In this document: positions 39,062 to 50,685 of the stretch, piece by piece | Position numbering within the stretch: position 1 is the stretch's first letter | Layout of the letters: every line of letters begins with the position of its first letter | From: Coralloluteibacterium stylophorae | Lineage (GTDB): Bacteria > Pseudomonadota > Gammaproteobacteria > Xanthomonadales > Xanthomonadaceae | Reading direction: 5' to 3' | Length of the DNA stretch: 64,000 nt | Assembly: GCF_018122625.2 (NCBI RefSeq) | Contig: NZ_JAGQFT020000004.1 | Coordinates: 1 to 64,000 of the forward strand | Made by a program: the position numbers and the translations under genes | Notes under the pieces: model-generated | The model's database searches: none | Told to the model about the DNA's origin: nothing | The model's input: only the letters and a program-made list of their open reading frames with translations

Positions 39062-40081
39062 ATGTCGAACGAATCCATGAAGGCCGTCCGCATGCACCGC
39101 TTCGGCGGTCCCGAGGTGCTGGTCTACGAAGACGCGCCACGGCCCGCGCCGGGGCCGGGCGAGGTGCTGGTCCGGGTGCGCGCGATCGGCATCAACCCGC
39201 CCGACTGGTACCTGCGCGAGGGCTACCGGACCCTGCCGCCGGAATGGCGGCCGCCGGCGGACTTCCCGATCGTTCCGGGCACCGACATCTCGGGAGTCGT
39301 CGAAGCGCAGGCCGACGACGTCGAAGGTTTCGCCACCGGCGACGAGGTCCACGCAATGGTCCGCTTCCCCGAGGGCGTCTTCGGCGGCAGCCGGGCCTAT
39401 GCGCAGTACGTGAGCGTGCCGGCGCGCCACCTCGCGCTCAAGCCGCGCGGCATCGAGCACGTCGAGGCTGCCGCGGCACCGATGTCGCTGCTCACCGCGT
39501 GGCAGTTCCTGGTCGAACTCGGCCATGACGAACCGAATCCGGTCCAGCCGACGCGGCACGAGCCGGTGCCGCTGGAAGGCAGGACCGTGCTGGTCAACGG
39601 CGCCGCGGGCGGGGTCGGCCACCTGGCCCTGCAGATCGCGAGATGGAAGGGCGCGCGGGTCATCGCCGTGGCGTCGGGCAGGCACGCCGCGCTCGTGCGC
39701 GCGCTCGGGGCGGACGAGTTCATCGACTATGCCGACGCCAGGCCCGAGGACCTCGTCCGCGACGCCGACCTCGTGGTCGATGCGGTGGGCGGCCCCACGA
39801 GCGGCAGGTTCCTGCGCACGCTCAGGCGGGGCGGCGCGCTGTTTCCCATCTTTCCGCTCGGCTTCTCCGGCGCGGAGGAAGCCGCGCGACGCGGCGTCAC
39901 GGTCTCCGCCACGCAGGTGCGCTCGAACGGAGCGCAGCTGCAGCGGGCCACGCGCCTGCTCGACGACGGCACCATCCGGGTCGCCATCGACAGCACCTGG
40001 CCGCTGGCGGAGGCGGGAAAGGCCCACGAGCGGGCCCGCGAGGGACATCTCCAGGGCAAGATGGTGCTGGTCGTCGAGTGA
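39062..40081 (+). CDS. NADP-dependent zinc-free alcohol dehydrogenase / quinone oxidoreductase
   Basis: The 339-residue MDR-superfamily enzyme has the GroES-like N-terminal domain (VLVRVRAIGINPPDWYLREG, PIVPGTDISGVV). Its Rossmann domain carries VLVNGAAGGVGHLALQIARWKGARVIAVAS. The structural zinc cysteines of alcohol dehydrogenases are absent, which points to the quinone-oxidoreductase-like branch that reduces reactive carbonyls or quinones. It is divergent from a LysR regulator, fitting an inducible detoxification unit. Confidence 0.92.
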   Translation: MSNESMKAVRMHRFGGPEVLVYEDAPRPAPGPGEVLVRVRAIGINPPDWYLREGYRTLPPEWRPPADFPIVPGTDISGVVEAQADDVEGFATGDEVHAMVRFPEGVFGGSRAYAQYVSVPARHLALKPRGIEHVEAAAAPMSLLTAWQFLVELGHDEPNPVQPTRHEPVPLEGRTVLVNGAAGGVGHLALQIARWKGARVIAVASGRHAALVRALGADEFIDYADARPEDLVRDADLVVDAVGGPTSGRFLRTLRRGGALFPIFPLGFSGAEEAARRGVTVSATQVRSNGAQLQRATRLLDDGTIRVAIDSTWPLAEAGKAHERAREGHLQGKMVLVVE

Positions 40082-40307
40082 GCGCTGCATCGTCCCGGAG
40101 CCCTCCAGCACCTCGCCGCGTGCCGGGTCGGTCCCAGCCGGGAGCACGCGAGACGAGCGCAGCCCGGATGGGACGCGGGCGCGGGCCGGGCGCCGGGAAG
40201 CGAAGGCATGTGCCCCCAACGAGCCCGGGCGCCTGCCGTGACTTCCGGAGGTGACGGCGCCCGCACCCGACGGTGCATGCTGGGGGCTCCTTGTCACCGG
40301 CACCGCC

Positions 40308-41717
40308 ATGCTCCGATCCGCATCCATGCTCGTCCTGCTGTCCGCCCTGGCCGCCCCCGCGGGGGCGGCCGCGACCGCATCCTCCTTCGCCGCCTGCGCG
40401 GACGACGATCAGCCCGGCCTGGCCGGGAGCCGGTGTCTGCGCGACGCGATGCCGTTGCGGCATGGAACGCAGGGCGACGAAGCGATCACCATCGCACTCA
40501 GGCGCTTCCCTGCGCACGACGACGGCGCGCATCGCGGCGAGGTCTGGCTCGTCGCCGGCGGCCCGGGCGAGGCCGGCGCCTCGCTCTACCCGATGGTCGC
40601 CACCTACCGCCGCGCGTTCCCCGGCTACGACCTGGTGATCCCCGACCATCGAGGCACCGGTGCCTCGACGCGGCTGTGCCCGGCGCAGGAGGCGGTGGAC
40701 AGCGCCGACGGCGTCGCCCTGGCCGGCGAGGAATGGGGGCCCTGCATCGGTGCGATGTATGCGGAGCCCGCGCGCGCCGCCGCGTTCAACGTGACCGAGG
40801 CGGCGCAGGACCTGTCGACGCTGATCGCGCGCCATCGCGGCGAAGGCGAGGTCCTCGTCTACGGCGTGTCCTACGGCACGCAGCTGGTGCTGCGGATGCT
40901 GCAGGTCGCGCCGCAGCCCCTGGACGGCGTGATCCTCGACGGCCTGGTGCCGCCCGAGCGCGCGTCGCACTGGGACCTCAGCCACCGCACCGCCGTGGTC
41001 GACGAGGTCGGCCGCGACCTGCTGGGCGCCGCGGGTGTCGACGCCTACGAACGCCTGCTCGCGACGGCCGACCCCGAGCTGTGGCGCGAGGCGGCGCCCG
41101 GCGGCGACCTCCCCCGGCTCATGGGCACGCTGCTCAACTTCCCGGCGCTGCGCGCGCGCATCCCGCAGGTGATCGACGCGCTCGCCGCGGACGACGTCGC
41201 GCCGCTGCAGGAGGTCGTGGCCGACCTGCGGACGACCACCGCGGCGATGACGCCGTATCCGCTGTCGCCGCCGTCGCTGCCCCTGGTCATGCTGATCTCC
41301 GCGTCCGAGAACAACGCGCGCCCGCAGCTGACGAAGGAGACGGTGGAGGCCGAGGCCGGGGACGCGCTGTTCACCAGCGCCATCCCCGGCCTTCTGGTCG
41401 ATGCCCCGGTACCGGCCTACCAACGCGACGCCTGGTACGGCCGATCCCCGGATGCGCTGCCGCGGACCCTGGTGATCCACGGGACGCTGGATCCGAACAC
41501 ACCCTATGCCGGAGCCCGGGCGCATGCGGCGCTGCTTGCGAAGGCGGGGCCGGTCACCTTCGCCACCGTCGAGGACGGCGCGCACCTGCTCGCCTACGTG
41601 GCACCGGCCTGCTTCGTCGGGACCGTCTCGGCGTTCGTCCGCAACGCGTCCGTGTCCGAGCGGTGCAGCGAGGCGGTCGCCGCGGGCGACGTCGCGACGG
41701 CGGAGGACCCCGCGTAG
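40308..41717 (+). CDS. Secreted alpha/beta hydrolase, tripeptidyl/proline aminopeptidase-like
   Basis: The 469-residue protein has a signal peptide (MLRSASMLVLLSALAAPAGAAA). It is an alpha/beta-hydrolase with VWLVAGGPGEAGASLY (oxyanion region), DHRGTGAST, the nucleophile elbow VLVYGVSYGTQLVLR (GxSxG) and a C-terminal TAP-like block with LDPNTPYAGARAHA and EDGAHLLAY (catalytic His). Members cleave N-terminal di- or tripeptides or proline. ATG 40308 gives the natural signal-peptide start; an earlier in-frame start at 40251 is not needed. Confidence 0.87.
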   Translation: MLRSASMLVLLSALAAPAGAAATASSFAACADDDQPGLAGSRCLRDAMPLRHGTQGDEAITIALRRFPAHDDGAHRGEVWLVAGGPGEAGASLYPMVATYRRAFPGYDLVIPDHRGTGASTRLCPAQEAVDSADGVALAGEEWGPCIGAMYAEPARAAAFNVTEAAQDLSTLIARHRGEGEVLVYGVSYGTQLVLRMLQVAPQPLDGVILDGLVPPERASHWDLSHRTAVVDEVGRDLLGAAGVDAYERLLATADPELWREAAPGGDLPRLMGTLLNFPALRARIPQVIDALAADDVAPLQEVVADLRTTTAAMTPYPLSPPSLPLVMLISASENNARPQLTKETVEAEAGDALFTSAIPGLLVDAPVPAYQRDAWYGRSPDALPRTLVIHGTLDPNTPYAGARAHAALLAKAGPVTFATVEDGAHLLAYVAPACFVGTVSAFVRNASVSERCSEAVAAGDVATAEDPA

Positions 41718-41773
41718 CGCTTCGCCCCTGCGGGGTGGCGACCGAGGCTGCCGCAGGTACGGCGGCCGGGCAC

Positions 41774-42274
41774 CTACTCCTGCAGGCTCATCGGCTTCTC
41801 GCCGCCGGGCGGCAGGCCGAACAGGCGCCGGATCCAGTTGAGGAAGGCGCCGTAGGGCCGCCCCGACACCAGCATCAGCGCGGTCGCGCCGAGGATGCCG
41901 AGCACCAGCCCGCGGCCGGTCGCGCCGCTGACCGCGATGATCGCGGCGTAGATCGGCACCTGGAAGCTCACCAGGGCGAGGCTGTCCCAGAGGATGCGCG
42001 AGCGCCGGGTCGGCCGGGCATGGCGCATCAGCCGGTCGCGCCACAGTCCGTAGGGGCGCGCGACCGGCAGCATGAGCGCGGCGCCGAGCAGGCGCGCGTG
42101 CAGCACTTCGTCCCAGCTCATCCCGGAGACGAAGCGCTCGTTCAGCACCCCGGTGGCGGTGAAGAACAGGACCAGGGCGGTGGTGTCGGCGACGAAGGCA
42201 CGCAGCGACCGCGGGCGGCGCGTGGCGGCCTCCGTCGCCCGGCGGCGCCGTTCGCGCCCGGGCTCAGCGCCCAT
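41774..42274 (-). CDS. alaE: L-alanine exporter AlaE
   Basis: The 166-residue inner-membrane protein matches AlaE of E. coli: FVADTTALVLFFTATGVLNERFVSGMSWDEVLHARL, then RPYGLWRDRLMR, VSFQVPIYAAIIAVSGA and RPYGAFLNWIRRLFG, with four helices. AlaE exports L-alanine and prevents toxic build-up. An arginine-rich N-terminal extension of about 30 residues precedes the first helix. The start ATG overlaps the last 11 bases of the upstream NAD-binding gene, so the two are probably co-translated. Confidence 0.88.
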   Translation of the reverse strand: MGAEPGRERRRRATEAATRRPRSLRAFVADTTALVLFFTATGVLNERFVSGMSWDEVLHARLLGAALMLPVARPYGLWRDRLMRHARPTRRSRILWDSLALVSFQVPIYAAIIAVSGATGRGLVLGILGATALMLVSGRPYGAFLNWIRRLFGLPPGGEKPMSLQE

Positions 42275-42914
42275 CCAGCGCCTGTGCGATCGGGGTGTCG
42301 CCGTCGACGAAGTCAAGGGTGCGGCCGACGGTGGCCGGCGTCGCCAGCGCGGTGGCGATCACCATGGCGACGTTGCCGCGCGCGGTGGCGCCGTGGGCCG
42401 CGCCGGGGTCCAGCGCGATGCGGCCGCTCGGCGCATCCATGGTCAGGCGCCCGGGGCCGATGATGGTCCAGTCGAGCCCGCTGCCGCGCAGGTGCGTGTC
42501 GGCCGCGGCCTTGGCCGTGGCGTACGGGTGGAAGGGATCGTCCGGGGCCAGGCCCTGGTCGCGGCCGGAGGTGATGTAGGACAGCATCACGTAGCGGCGC
42601 ACGCCGGTGCGCCGCGCCGCATCGATCGAGCGGATCGCGGCGTCGCGGTCGACCGCATGGGTGCGCGCAGCGTCGCCGCCGCCGGCGCCGGCCGCCCACA
42701 CCACCGCATCGTGATCGGCCAGGCGCGCGGCGATGGCCTCGGTGCCGGCCTGCTCGATGTCGAACAGCAGCGGCGTGGCGCCGTCGCCGGCGACCTCGTC
42801 GGCGTGCGCGGGGTTGCGGATCGCCGCGGTGACCCGGTGGCCGCCTGCGACCAGCAGCGGGGTGAGCAGGCGCGCGACCTTGCCATGGCCGCCGATGATG
42901 AAGACGCGCGACAT
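42264..42914 (-). CDS. NAD(P)H-binding protein, atypical SDR (YwnB/BVR-B-like)
   Basis: The 216-residue protein opens with MSRVFIIGGHGKVARLL, a GxxGxxA-type dinucleotide-binding loop of the atypical SDRs. It continues with AVVWAAGAGGGD, RRYVMLSYITSG (in place of a catalytic YxxxK) and WTIIGPGRLTMD. Such proteins bind NAD(P) and act as reductases or redox sensors. It overlaps alaE by 11 bp. Confidence 0.88.
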   Translation of the reverse strand: MSRVFIIGGHGKVARLLTPLLVAGGHRVTAAIRNPAHADEVAGDGATPLLFDIEQAGTEAIAARLADHDAVVWAAGAGGGDAARTHAVDRDAAIRSIDAARRTGVRRYVMLSYITSGRDQGLAPDDPFHPYATAKAAADTHLRGSGLDWTIIGPGRLTMDAPSGRIALDPGAAHGATARGNVAMVIATALATPATVGRTLDFVDGDTPIAQALDGR

Positions 42915-43044
42915 GGGAACTCCTGACAGTGGGGAACGGGCGGCGCGTTACCGCGCCGCCGCCCACCGTCGCCACTGCGGCGCGAACGCACGGTCAGCAG
43001 GCGGGCAGCGCCGGCGCAACGCTGCGTCGCATCGCGCCGCAGCG

Positions 43045-45648
<2,604 letters not shown>

Positions 45649-46020
45649 GGGCGGTCCCTCCCAGGACACATGACGAGACGACGAAGGTTTCCGATGTGTG
45701 CGTCGCAGGCATCGCCGCCCTTCAGGCACCGCAGGCGCTCGAGGCAGCGGCGGCGCCCGGGCAGCCGAACCATACCGAACGACGCAGGGCTCGCGGCGCC
45801 GCCGTGCCTTGCGTTCATGCCGGCAGGACCGTCCAGCACCGCCCGACCGGCCTGCGCCGGCCTGCGCCGGCCTGCGTCCTGACGCAGGCTCGCCGCATGC
45901 CGCTGCCGTTGCGGAAACCGGACGCTTGGACGCCGCACGCCCGGACGCGATGCCGCCCGCCGCGATGCAGCGCAAGATGCGCGGCGCAGCCCCATGCCGC
46001 CACACCCGACCGGAGCGCCC
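45649..46020. other. Intergenic region upstream of GH3 and cupin genes
   Basis: This 372-bp gap lies between divergent genes and must hold both promoters. The only structure I see is three tandem copies of CCGGCCTGCG at about 45847-45876. No ORF with a ribosome binding site is present. Confidence 0.5.
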
Positions 46021-46473
46021 ATGCCCAAGCTCGACCTCGACGCCATCCCGGCCACGAACGCGACCGGCTACCCCGCCCCCTTCTCCGACGCCGTGGCCGG
46101 GCGCTGGTACCGACGCCTGGCGCCGGCGGCGGGCCTGCGCGACTTCGGCGCCAGCCACGTCACCCTGAAACCCGGCGCCTGGTCGTCGCAGCGGCACTGG
46201 CACGAGGACGAGGACGAGGACGAGCTCGTGGTGATGCTCGCCGGCGAGGCGGTGCTGGTCGACGACGGCGGCGAGACGCCGCTGCGGGCGGGCGACGTCG
46301 CGGTGTTCCCGAAGGGCGACGGCAACGGCCACTGCCTGCGCAACGACGGCGACGCCGACTGCCTCTTCCTCGCCATCGGCCAGCCGACCACGCGCGTCTG
46401 CCACTACCCCGACGTCGACATGCACCTGCCCGAGGGCGGCGGCTATCGCCACAAGGACGGGCGGCCGTACTGA
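46021..46473 (+). CDS. Cupin domain-containing protein
   Basis: The 150-residue single-domain cupin shows motif 1 (HWHEDEDEDELVVMLAGEAVLVDDGG) and motif 2 (AGDVAVFPKGDGNGHCLRNDGD). The His-X-His and Glu are present as possible metal ligands. The pattern matches proteobacterial cupins of unknown substrate. ATG 46021 follows no strong Shine-Dalgarno box, but the motif start supports it. Confidence 0.88.
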   Translation: MPKLDLDAIPATNATGYPAPFSDAVAGRWYRRLAPAAGLRDFGASHVTLKPGAWSSQRHWHEDEDEDELVVMLAGEAVLVDDGGETPLRAGDVAVFPKGDGNGHCLRNDGDADCLFLAIGQPTTRVCHYPDVDMHLPEGGGYRHKDGRPY

Positions 46474-46485
46474 GACGCAGAGCGC

Positions 46486-46725
46486 CTAGCCCCGCCGCAG
46501 TCGCGGCGGCAGGGTGTCGTCGGGCAGCTTGCGGGTCGCCACGGCGACGATGACGGCGGTCGACAGCAGGATGCCGGAGACGAGGCCGGCGACGGCCCAC
46601 AGGCCGGAGGTCGAGATCGACAGGTCGGCGTGCAGCGATGCGCGCCCGGCCTGCGCGCGCAGCGACAGGACGTGCGGCTGGACCGGCGATGCCGGCGCGG
46701 ACGGCGTGGATGTGGTCGGGGCCAT
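46486..46725 (-). CDS. Small single-pass membrane protein, uncharacterised
   Basis: This 79-residue protein has GGGAGG six bases before ATG 46725, which supports it as a real gene. Residues 42-64 (LWAVAGLVSGILLSTAVIVAVAT) form one membrane helix. The N-terminal half is polar and Ser/Pro-rich, and the tail RKLPDDTLPPRLRRG is basic. I do not recognise a family. It lies tail to tail with the cupin gene, 12 bp from its stop. Confidence 0.6.
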   Translation of the reverse strand: MAPTTSTPSAPASPVQPHVLSLRAQAGRASLHADLSISTSGLWAVAGLVSGILLSTAVIVAVATRKLPDDTLPPRLRRG

Positions 46726-46863
46726 CGTCGCCCTCCCGTGGGCGCAGGCTTGGAAATCCCGAGCGTGGCAGCGCCCGCGTCGGCACGGCGTGGCCGCACC
46801 GGACGGCGCGCCAGCGGCCGCGTCGCCGCTTACACTCGCGCGCCCTCTTGTCCGGGAGCCGGC

Positions 46864-47376
46864 ATGGCCGTGGCGCGCGAAGACGTGCTCTATCAGTGGG
46901 TGAGCGACGACACCGGGCTGCTGGTCCGCTCGCGTCCGCTGAAGGGCCCGGGGGTGCTGGTGCTGGTCATCGGCGGCATGTTCGCGATCGCGCCGCTGCG
47001 CGCGGACGGCGCCGCGGCCTGGTTCGCCTGCGCCGTCGGGATCGCGCTGCTGGCCTGGAGCCGCCGCATCCTGCTGCGCGACAGGACGTGGCGCTTCGAC
47101 GTCCGCCGCCGGGAGATCGTGGCGCGCCTGCGCCTGGGCCGCCGCGAGCGCGTGCGGACCGTGCCGTTCGACGCGGTCCGCGCCGTCGAGGTGCGGATGA
47201 GCCGTGGCAGCACCGTGCAGGAGAGCGCCTTCAGCACATGGATCCACACCGTCCACGTGCAGCTCGACGATGGCGAAGGCTTCACCGTCTACCAGGGCGA
47301 CCGGGAGGCGGTGCTGCGACGTCGCGAGCAGCTTGCCCTGCTCGTGACCGGCACGGCGACTCCGGGCCCGCGCTGA
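46864..47376 (+). CDS. Membrane protein with two helices, uncharacterised
   Basis: The 170-residue product has hydrophobic segments at about 29-47 and 51-69. A cytoplasmic, PH-like beta-rich part follows: DRTWRFDVRRREIVARLRLG, FDAVRAVEVRMSRG and VHVQLDDGEGFTVYQGDREAVLRRREQLA. This is similar to small bacterial-PH/DUF-type proteins, but I cannot name the family. GGGAG lies six bases before the ATG. It converges with the Gfo/Idh/MocA gene. Confidence 0.65.
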   Translation: MAVAREDVLYQWVSDDTGLLVRSRPLKGPGVLVLVIGGMFAIAPLRADGAAAWFACAVGIALLAWSRRILLRDRTWRFDVRRREIVARLRLGRRERVRTVPFDAVRAVEVRMSRGSTVQESAFSTWIHTVHVQLDDGEGFTVYQGDREAVLRRREQLALLVTGTATPGPR

Positions 47377-47397
47377 CCCGGGCGCCGAGGCCCCGTC

Positions 47398-48537
47398 TCA
47401 GTCCGGGATGCGCACGACGACGTTGCCGCTGCGCGCCGACGCGAACACGGCGTCGAGCACGCGCATGTCGCGCACGCCCTCCTCGCCCGGCGCACGCAGC
47501 GGCGTGCCGCCGAGGATCGCCAGCGCGTCCTGGTCCATCTGTTCGGCCTGCATGCGCGGTTTCTCGCCGAGCGTCGCCGGGAACACGGTGCCGTCGCTGG
47601 CGCGGCCGACGTTGCCGTCGTAGGCCTGGAAGGGCGACAGCGCGTACCAGCCGCGCTCGCAGTCGACCTGCAGGGTGTTGAGGTTGCGGCCGAAGCTGGT
47701 GACGCATTCGGCGACGATGTCGCCGGGGAACTCGAGGCGGAAACGCATGGTTTCATCGACGCCGCGGAAGATGTCGCGGCGCGCGGTCTCGTCCCAGGCA
47801 CGCACCGCGACCGGCTCCAGCCCGGTGCCGTAGCGCGCCGCATTCACGCAGTACACGCCCATGTCGTACATCGCGCCGCCGCCGCGCGCCGGATCCAGCC
47901 GCCAGGCATCGTCGGCGCCCTGGCGCCAGCCGAACCAGCCCGCATCGGCCCGCAGCTTCACGATCCGGCCGAACGGCCGTTCCTGTGCCATCGCCATGAA
48001 GCGCCGCGTGTTCGGCTCGTGCTGCATGCGGTAGCCGATCGCGAGCCGCACCCGGTTGTCGCGGCAGGCCCTCACCATCGCCTCGCCCTCGGCCGCATCC
48101 ATCGCCATCGGCTTCTCGCACCAGACATGCTTGCCCGCGTTCGCCACCGTGCGCGTCAGGGGCATGTGCAGGTGGTTGGGCGTGACCACGTAGACCACGT
48201 CGATGGCGGGGTTGTCGGCGATGCGGTGGAGGTCGTCGTAGCCGTAGACGTTGGCGTCCGGAATGCCGTGGCGCGCCTGCCACTCGGGCACCTTGTGCGG
48301 CGACCCCGTCACGATGCCGGCGAGCCGGCAGTGCCGGGTCAGCTGCAGCGCGGGCGCGAGCAGGTCGCGGCTGTAGCCACCGAGGCCGGCGAGCGCCACG
48401 CCGAGCCGGCGCGGCGGCGAAGACGATGGCGCGGGCGCGGCGAAGGCGCGGGGCAGGGCCGCCGCTGCGCCTGCCATCGCCAGCGACTGCAGCAGGCGCC
48501 GGCGGGAGATGCCGGCCGACCGGTCGTTCGGGTCCAT
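47398..48537 (-). CDS. Gfo/Idh/MocA family oxidoreductase with Tat signal
   Basis: The 379-residue exported enzyme has a twin-arginine signal (SRRRLLQSLAMAGAAAALPRAFA). The NAD(P)-binding fold reads LGVALAGLGGYSRDLLAPAL, followed by DVVYVVTPNHLHMPLTRTVANAGKHVWCEKPMAMD (family motif CEKP). The C-terminal domain has GGGAMYDMGVYCVNAARY. It resembles periplasmic glucose-fructose-oxidoreductase-like proteins that carry their cofactor folded before export. Sugar substrate unknown. Confidence 0.93.
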   Translation of the reverse strand: MDPNDRSAGISRRRLLQSLAMAGAAAALPRAFAAPAPSSSPPRRLGVALAGLGGYSRDLLAPALQLTRHCRLAGIVTGSPHKVPEWQARHGIPDANVYGYDDLHRIADNPAIDVVYVVTPNHLHMPLTRTVANAGKHVWCEKPMAMDAAEGEAMVRACRDNRVRLAIGYRMQHEPNTRRFMAMAQERPFGRIVKLRADAGWFGWRQGADDAWRLDPARGGGAMYDMGVYCVNAARYGTGLEPVAVRAWDETARRDIFRGVDETMRFRLEFPGDIVAECVTSFGRNLNTLQVDCERGWYALSPFQAYDGNVGRASDGTVFPATLGEKPRMQAEQMDQDALAILGGTPLRAPGEEGVRDMRVLDAVFASARSGNVVVRIPD

Positions 48538-48747
48538 GGCCGCGCCTTTCGTGACGGGACTTCGGATGCTAGCAGGCCGTCGATGCCCCCTCGCCCCGTG
48601 CGGGCTACAGCCGGCCGCGGGCCTCGGCCAGCGTCTTCCGCTGCCGCGAAGGCGCACCGGGGCTTTCGGCACTCCGCGCCCCGGCCATCCCATCCGGCAT
48701 GATCGCGCTTCCGGGAGCCACGCTCCCAGCCACCACCCGGAGTTCCC

Positions 48748-50610
48748 ATGCGCCGCGTCCTCGTCGTCTCCGCCCTGACCCTCGCCCTCTCCGCCGCCTG
48801 GTCGTCGTCCGTGTCCGCACAGGCCGCGGCGCCGGCCGCGCCGGCCACCGCGCAGGCGGCCAGCGAGGACGCGCGCCTCAACGCGTGGTTCGAGCGCAAG
48901 TACGAGGAGCAGCTGCAGTTCAGCCCGATCCAGATGACCTTCCTCGGGCGCAAGGACCGCTACGGCGAGCTCGACGACATGTCGCGCGCCGCCGCCGATC
49001 GCCAGCTGGCCTGGCAGGTCGCGGCGCTGGAGGAGATGACGTCCACCTTCGACTACGACGCGCTCAGCGACGCCACCAGGCTGTCGTGGGACCTGTTCGA
49101 GTACCAGGTGCAGGAGGCCCGCGCGGCGCACCGCTTCGCCGACCACGCCTATCCGTTCGAGCAGATGGGCGGCATGCAGGCGCAGCTGCCGACCTTCATG
49201 ATCGGCTTCCACAAGGTCGAGACCGAGGCGGACTACGAGGCCTACGTCGCGCGCCTGCGCGAGGTGCCGCGCGCCTTCGGCCAGCTCATGGACCAGGCGC
49301 GGCGCTCGGCGGAGAAGGGCATCCGCCCGCCGCGCTTCGCCCACGAGGGCGTGATCGAGCAGGGCGGCAAGGTGATCGACGGCGCTCCGTTCACCGAGGG
49401 CGAGGACAGCGCGCTGTGGGCCGACGCGCAGGCCAAGGCCGATGCGCTGGTCGAGGCCGGCACGATCGACGCGGCACGCGCGGCCGAGCTGAAGGCGCAG
49501 GCGCGCGCCGCGCTGGTGGAGGCGGTGAAGCCGGCCTACGACGAGGTCATCGGCTGGTTCCGCGCCGACCTGCCGAACGCGCTGGAGAATCCGTCGGGCG
49601 TCGGCACCACCCATCCGGACGGCGCCGCCTATTACGCGCAGCGCCTGCGCGCCTCGACCACCACCGACCTCACCGCCGAGCAGGTGCACCGGATCGGCCT
49701 CGACGAGGTGGCGCGCATCCGCGGCGAGATGGAGGCGCTGAAGGACAAGGTCGGCTTCGAGGGCGACCTGCAGGCCTTCTTCCAGTTCATGCGCAGCGAC
49801 CCGCGCTTCAAGTACCCGAACACCGACGCCGGCCGGCAGGCCTATCTCGACGATGCGACCAAGGCGCTCGACACCATCGAGCAGCATCTGCCCGAGTACT
49901 TCGGCCTGCTGCCGAAGGCCGACCTGGTGGTCAAGCGCGTCGAGGCCTTCCGCGAGGTCGACGGCGCCGCGCAGCACTACTACCCGAGCACCCCGGACGG
50001 CTCGCGCCCCGGCATCTACTACGCCCACCTGTCCGACATGGACGCGATGCCCAAGACCGAGCTCGAGGTCATCGCCTACCACGAGGGCCTGCCCGGGCAT
50101 CACATGCAGATCGCGATCGCTCAGGAGCTGGAGGGCGTGCCGGAATTCCGCAAGCAGGCCGGCTTCACCGCCTACGCGGAAGGGTGGGCGCTGTACTCGG
50201 AATGGCTGGCCCGCGAGATGCCTGGCACCTACACCGATCCCTACTCCGAGTTCGGGCGCCTGACCTCGGAGATGTGGCGCGCGATCCGCCTGGTGGTCGA
50301 CACCGGCCTGCACGCCAAGGGCTGGACGCAGGATCAGGCGGTCGCCTACTTCGAGGAGAACAGCTCGGTGCCGCGCGAGGCGATCGAGGCCGAGGTGCGT
50401 CGCTACATCACCTGGCCCGGCCAGGCCACCGCCTACAAGATCGGCATGATCAGGATCCAGGAGCTGCGCGCGAAGGCCGAGGCCGAACTCGGCAACGACT
50501 TCGACATCCGCCGCTTCCACGATGCCGTGCTCGGCGGCGGCGCCCTGCCGCTGACCCTGCTGGAGCGCCGCATCGAGCAGTGGATCGCGGAGGAGAAGAA
50601 GCGAGGCTGA
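48748..50610 (+). CDS. DUF885 family secreted metallopeptidase-like protein
   Basis: The 620-residue protein has a signal peptide (VLVVSALTLALSAAWSSSVSAQA). The DUF885 body includes the signature HEGLPGHHMQ at 445-454, with its two metal-binding His pairs, followed by YAEGWALYSEWLAREM. This HExxPGHH pattern suggests a zinc peptidase of the family related to M2/M3-like enzymes. Substrate unknown. Confidence 0.9.
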   Translation: MRRVLVVSALTLALSAAWSSSVSAQAAAPAAPATAQAASEDARLNAWFERKYEEQLQFSPIQMTFLGRKDRYGELDDMSRAAADRQLAWQVAALEEMTSTFDYDALSDATRLSWDLFEYQVQEARAAHRFADHAYPFEQMGGMQAQLPTFMIGFHKVETEADYEAYVARLREVPRAFGQLMDQARRSAEKGIRPPRFAHEGVIEQGGKVIDGAPFTEGEDSALWADAQAKADALVEAGTIDAARAAELKAQARAALVEAVKPAYDEVIGWFRADLPNALENPSGVGTTHPDGAAYYAQRLRASTTTDLTAEQVHRIGLDEVARIRGEMEALKDKVGFEGDLQAFFQFMRSDPRFKYPNTDAGRQAYLDDATKALDTIEQHLPEYFGLLPKADLVVKRVEAFREVDGAAQHYYPSTPDGSRPGIYYAHLSDMDAMPKTELEVIAYHEGLPGHHMQIAIAQELEGVPEFRKQAGFTAYAEGWALYSEWLAREMPGTYTDPYSEFGRLTSEMWRAIRLVVDTGLHAKGWTQDQAVAYFEENSSVPREAIEAEVRRYITWPGQATAYKIGMIRIQELRAKAEAELGNDFDIRRFHDAVLGGGALPLTLLERRIEQWIAEEKKRG

Positions 50611-50685
50611 CTCCGACGCAGGACGCGTTTTGACACCCCAGCCGTTCCCGGCACCATTGCAGGCGGGGAACCGCAGCGGGGCAGC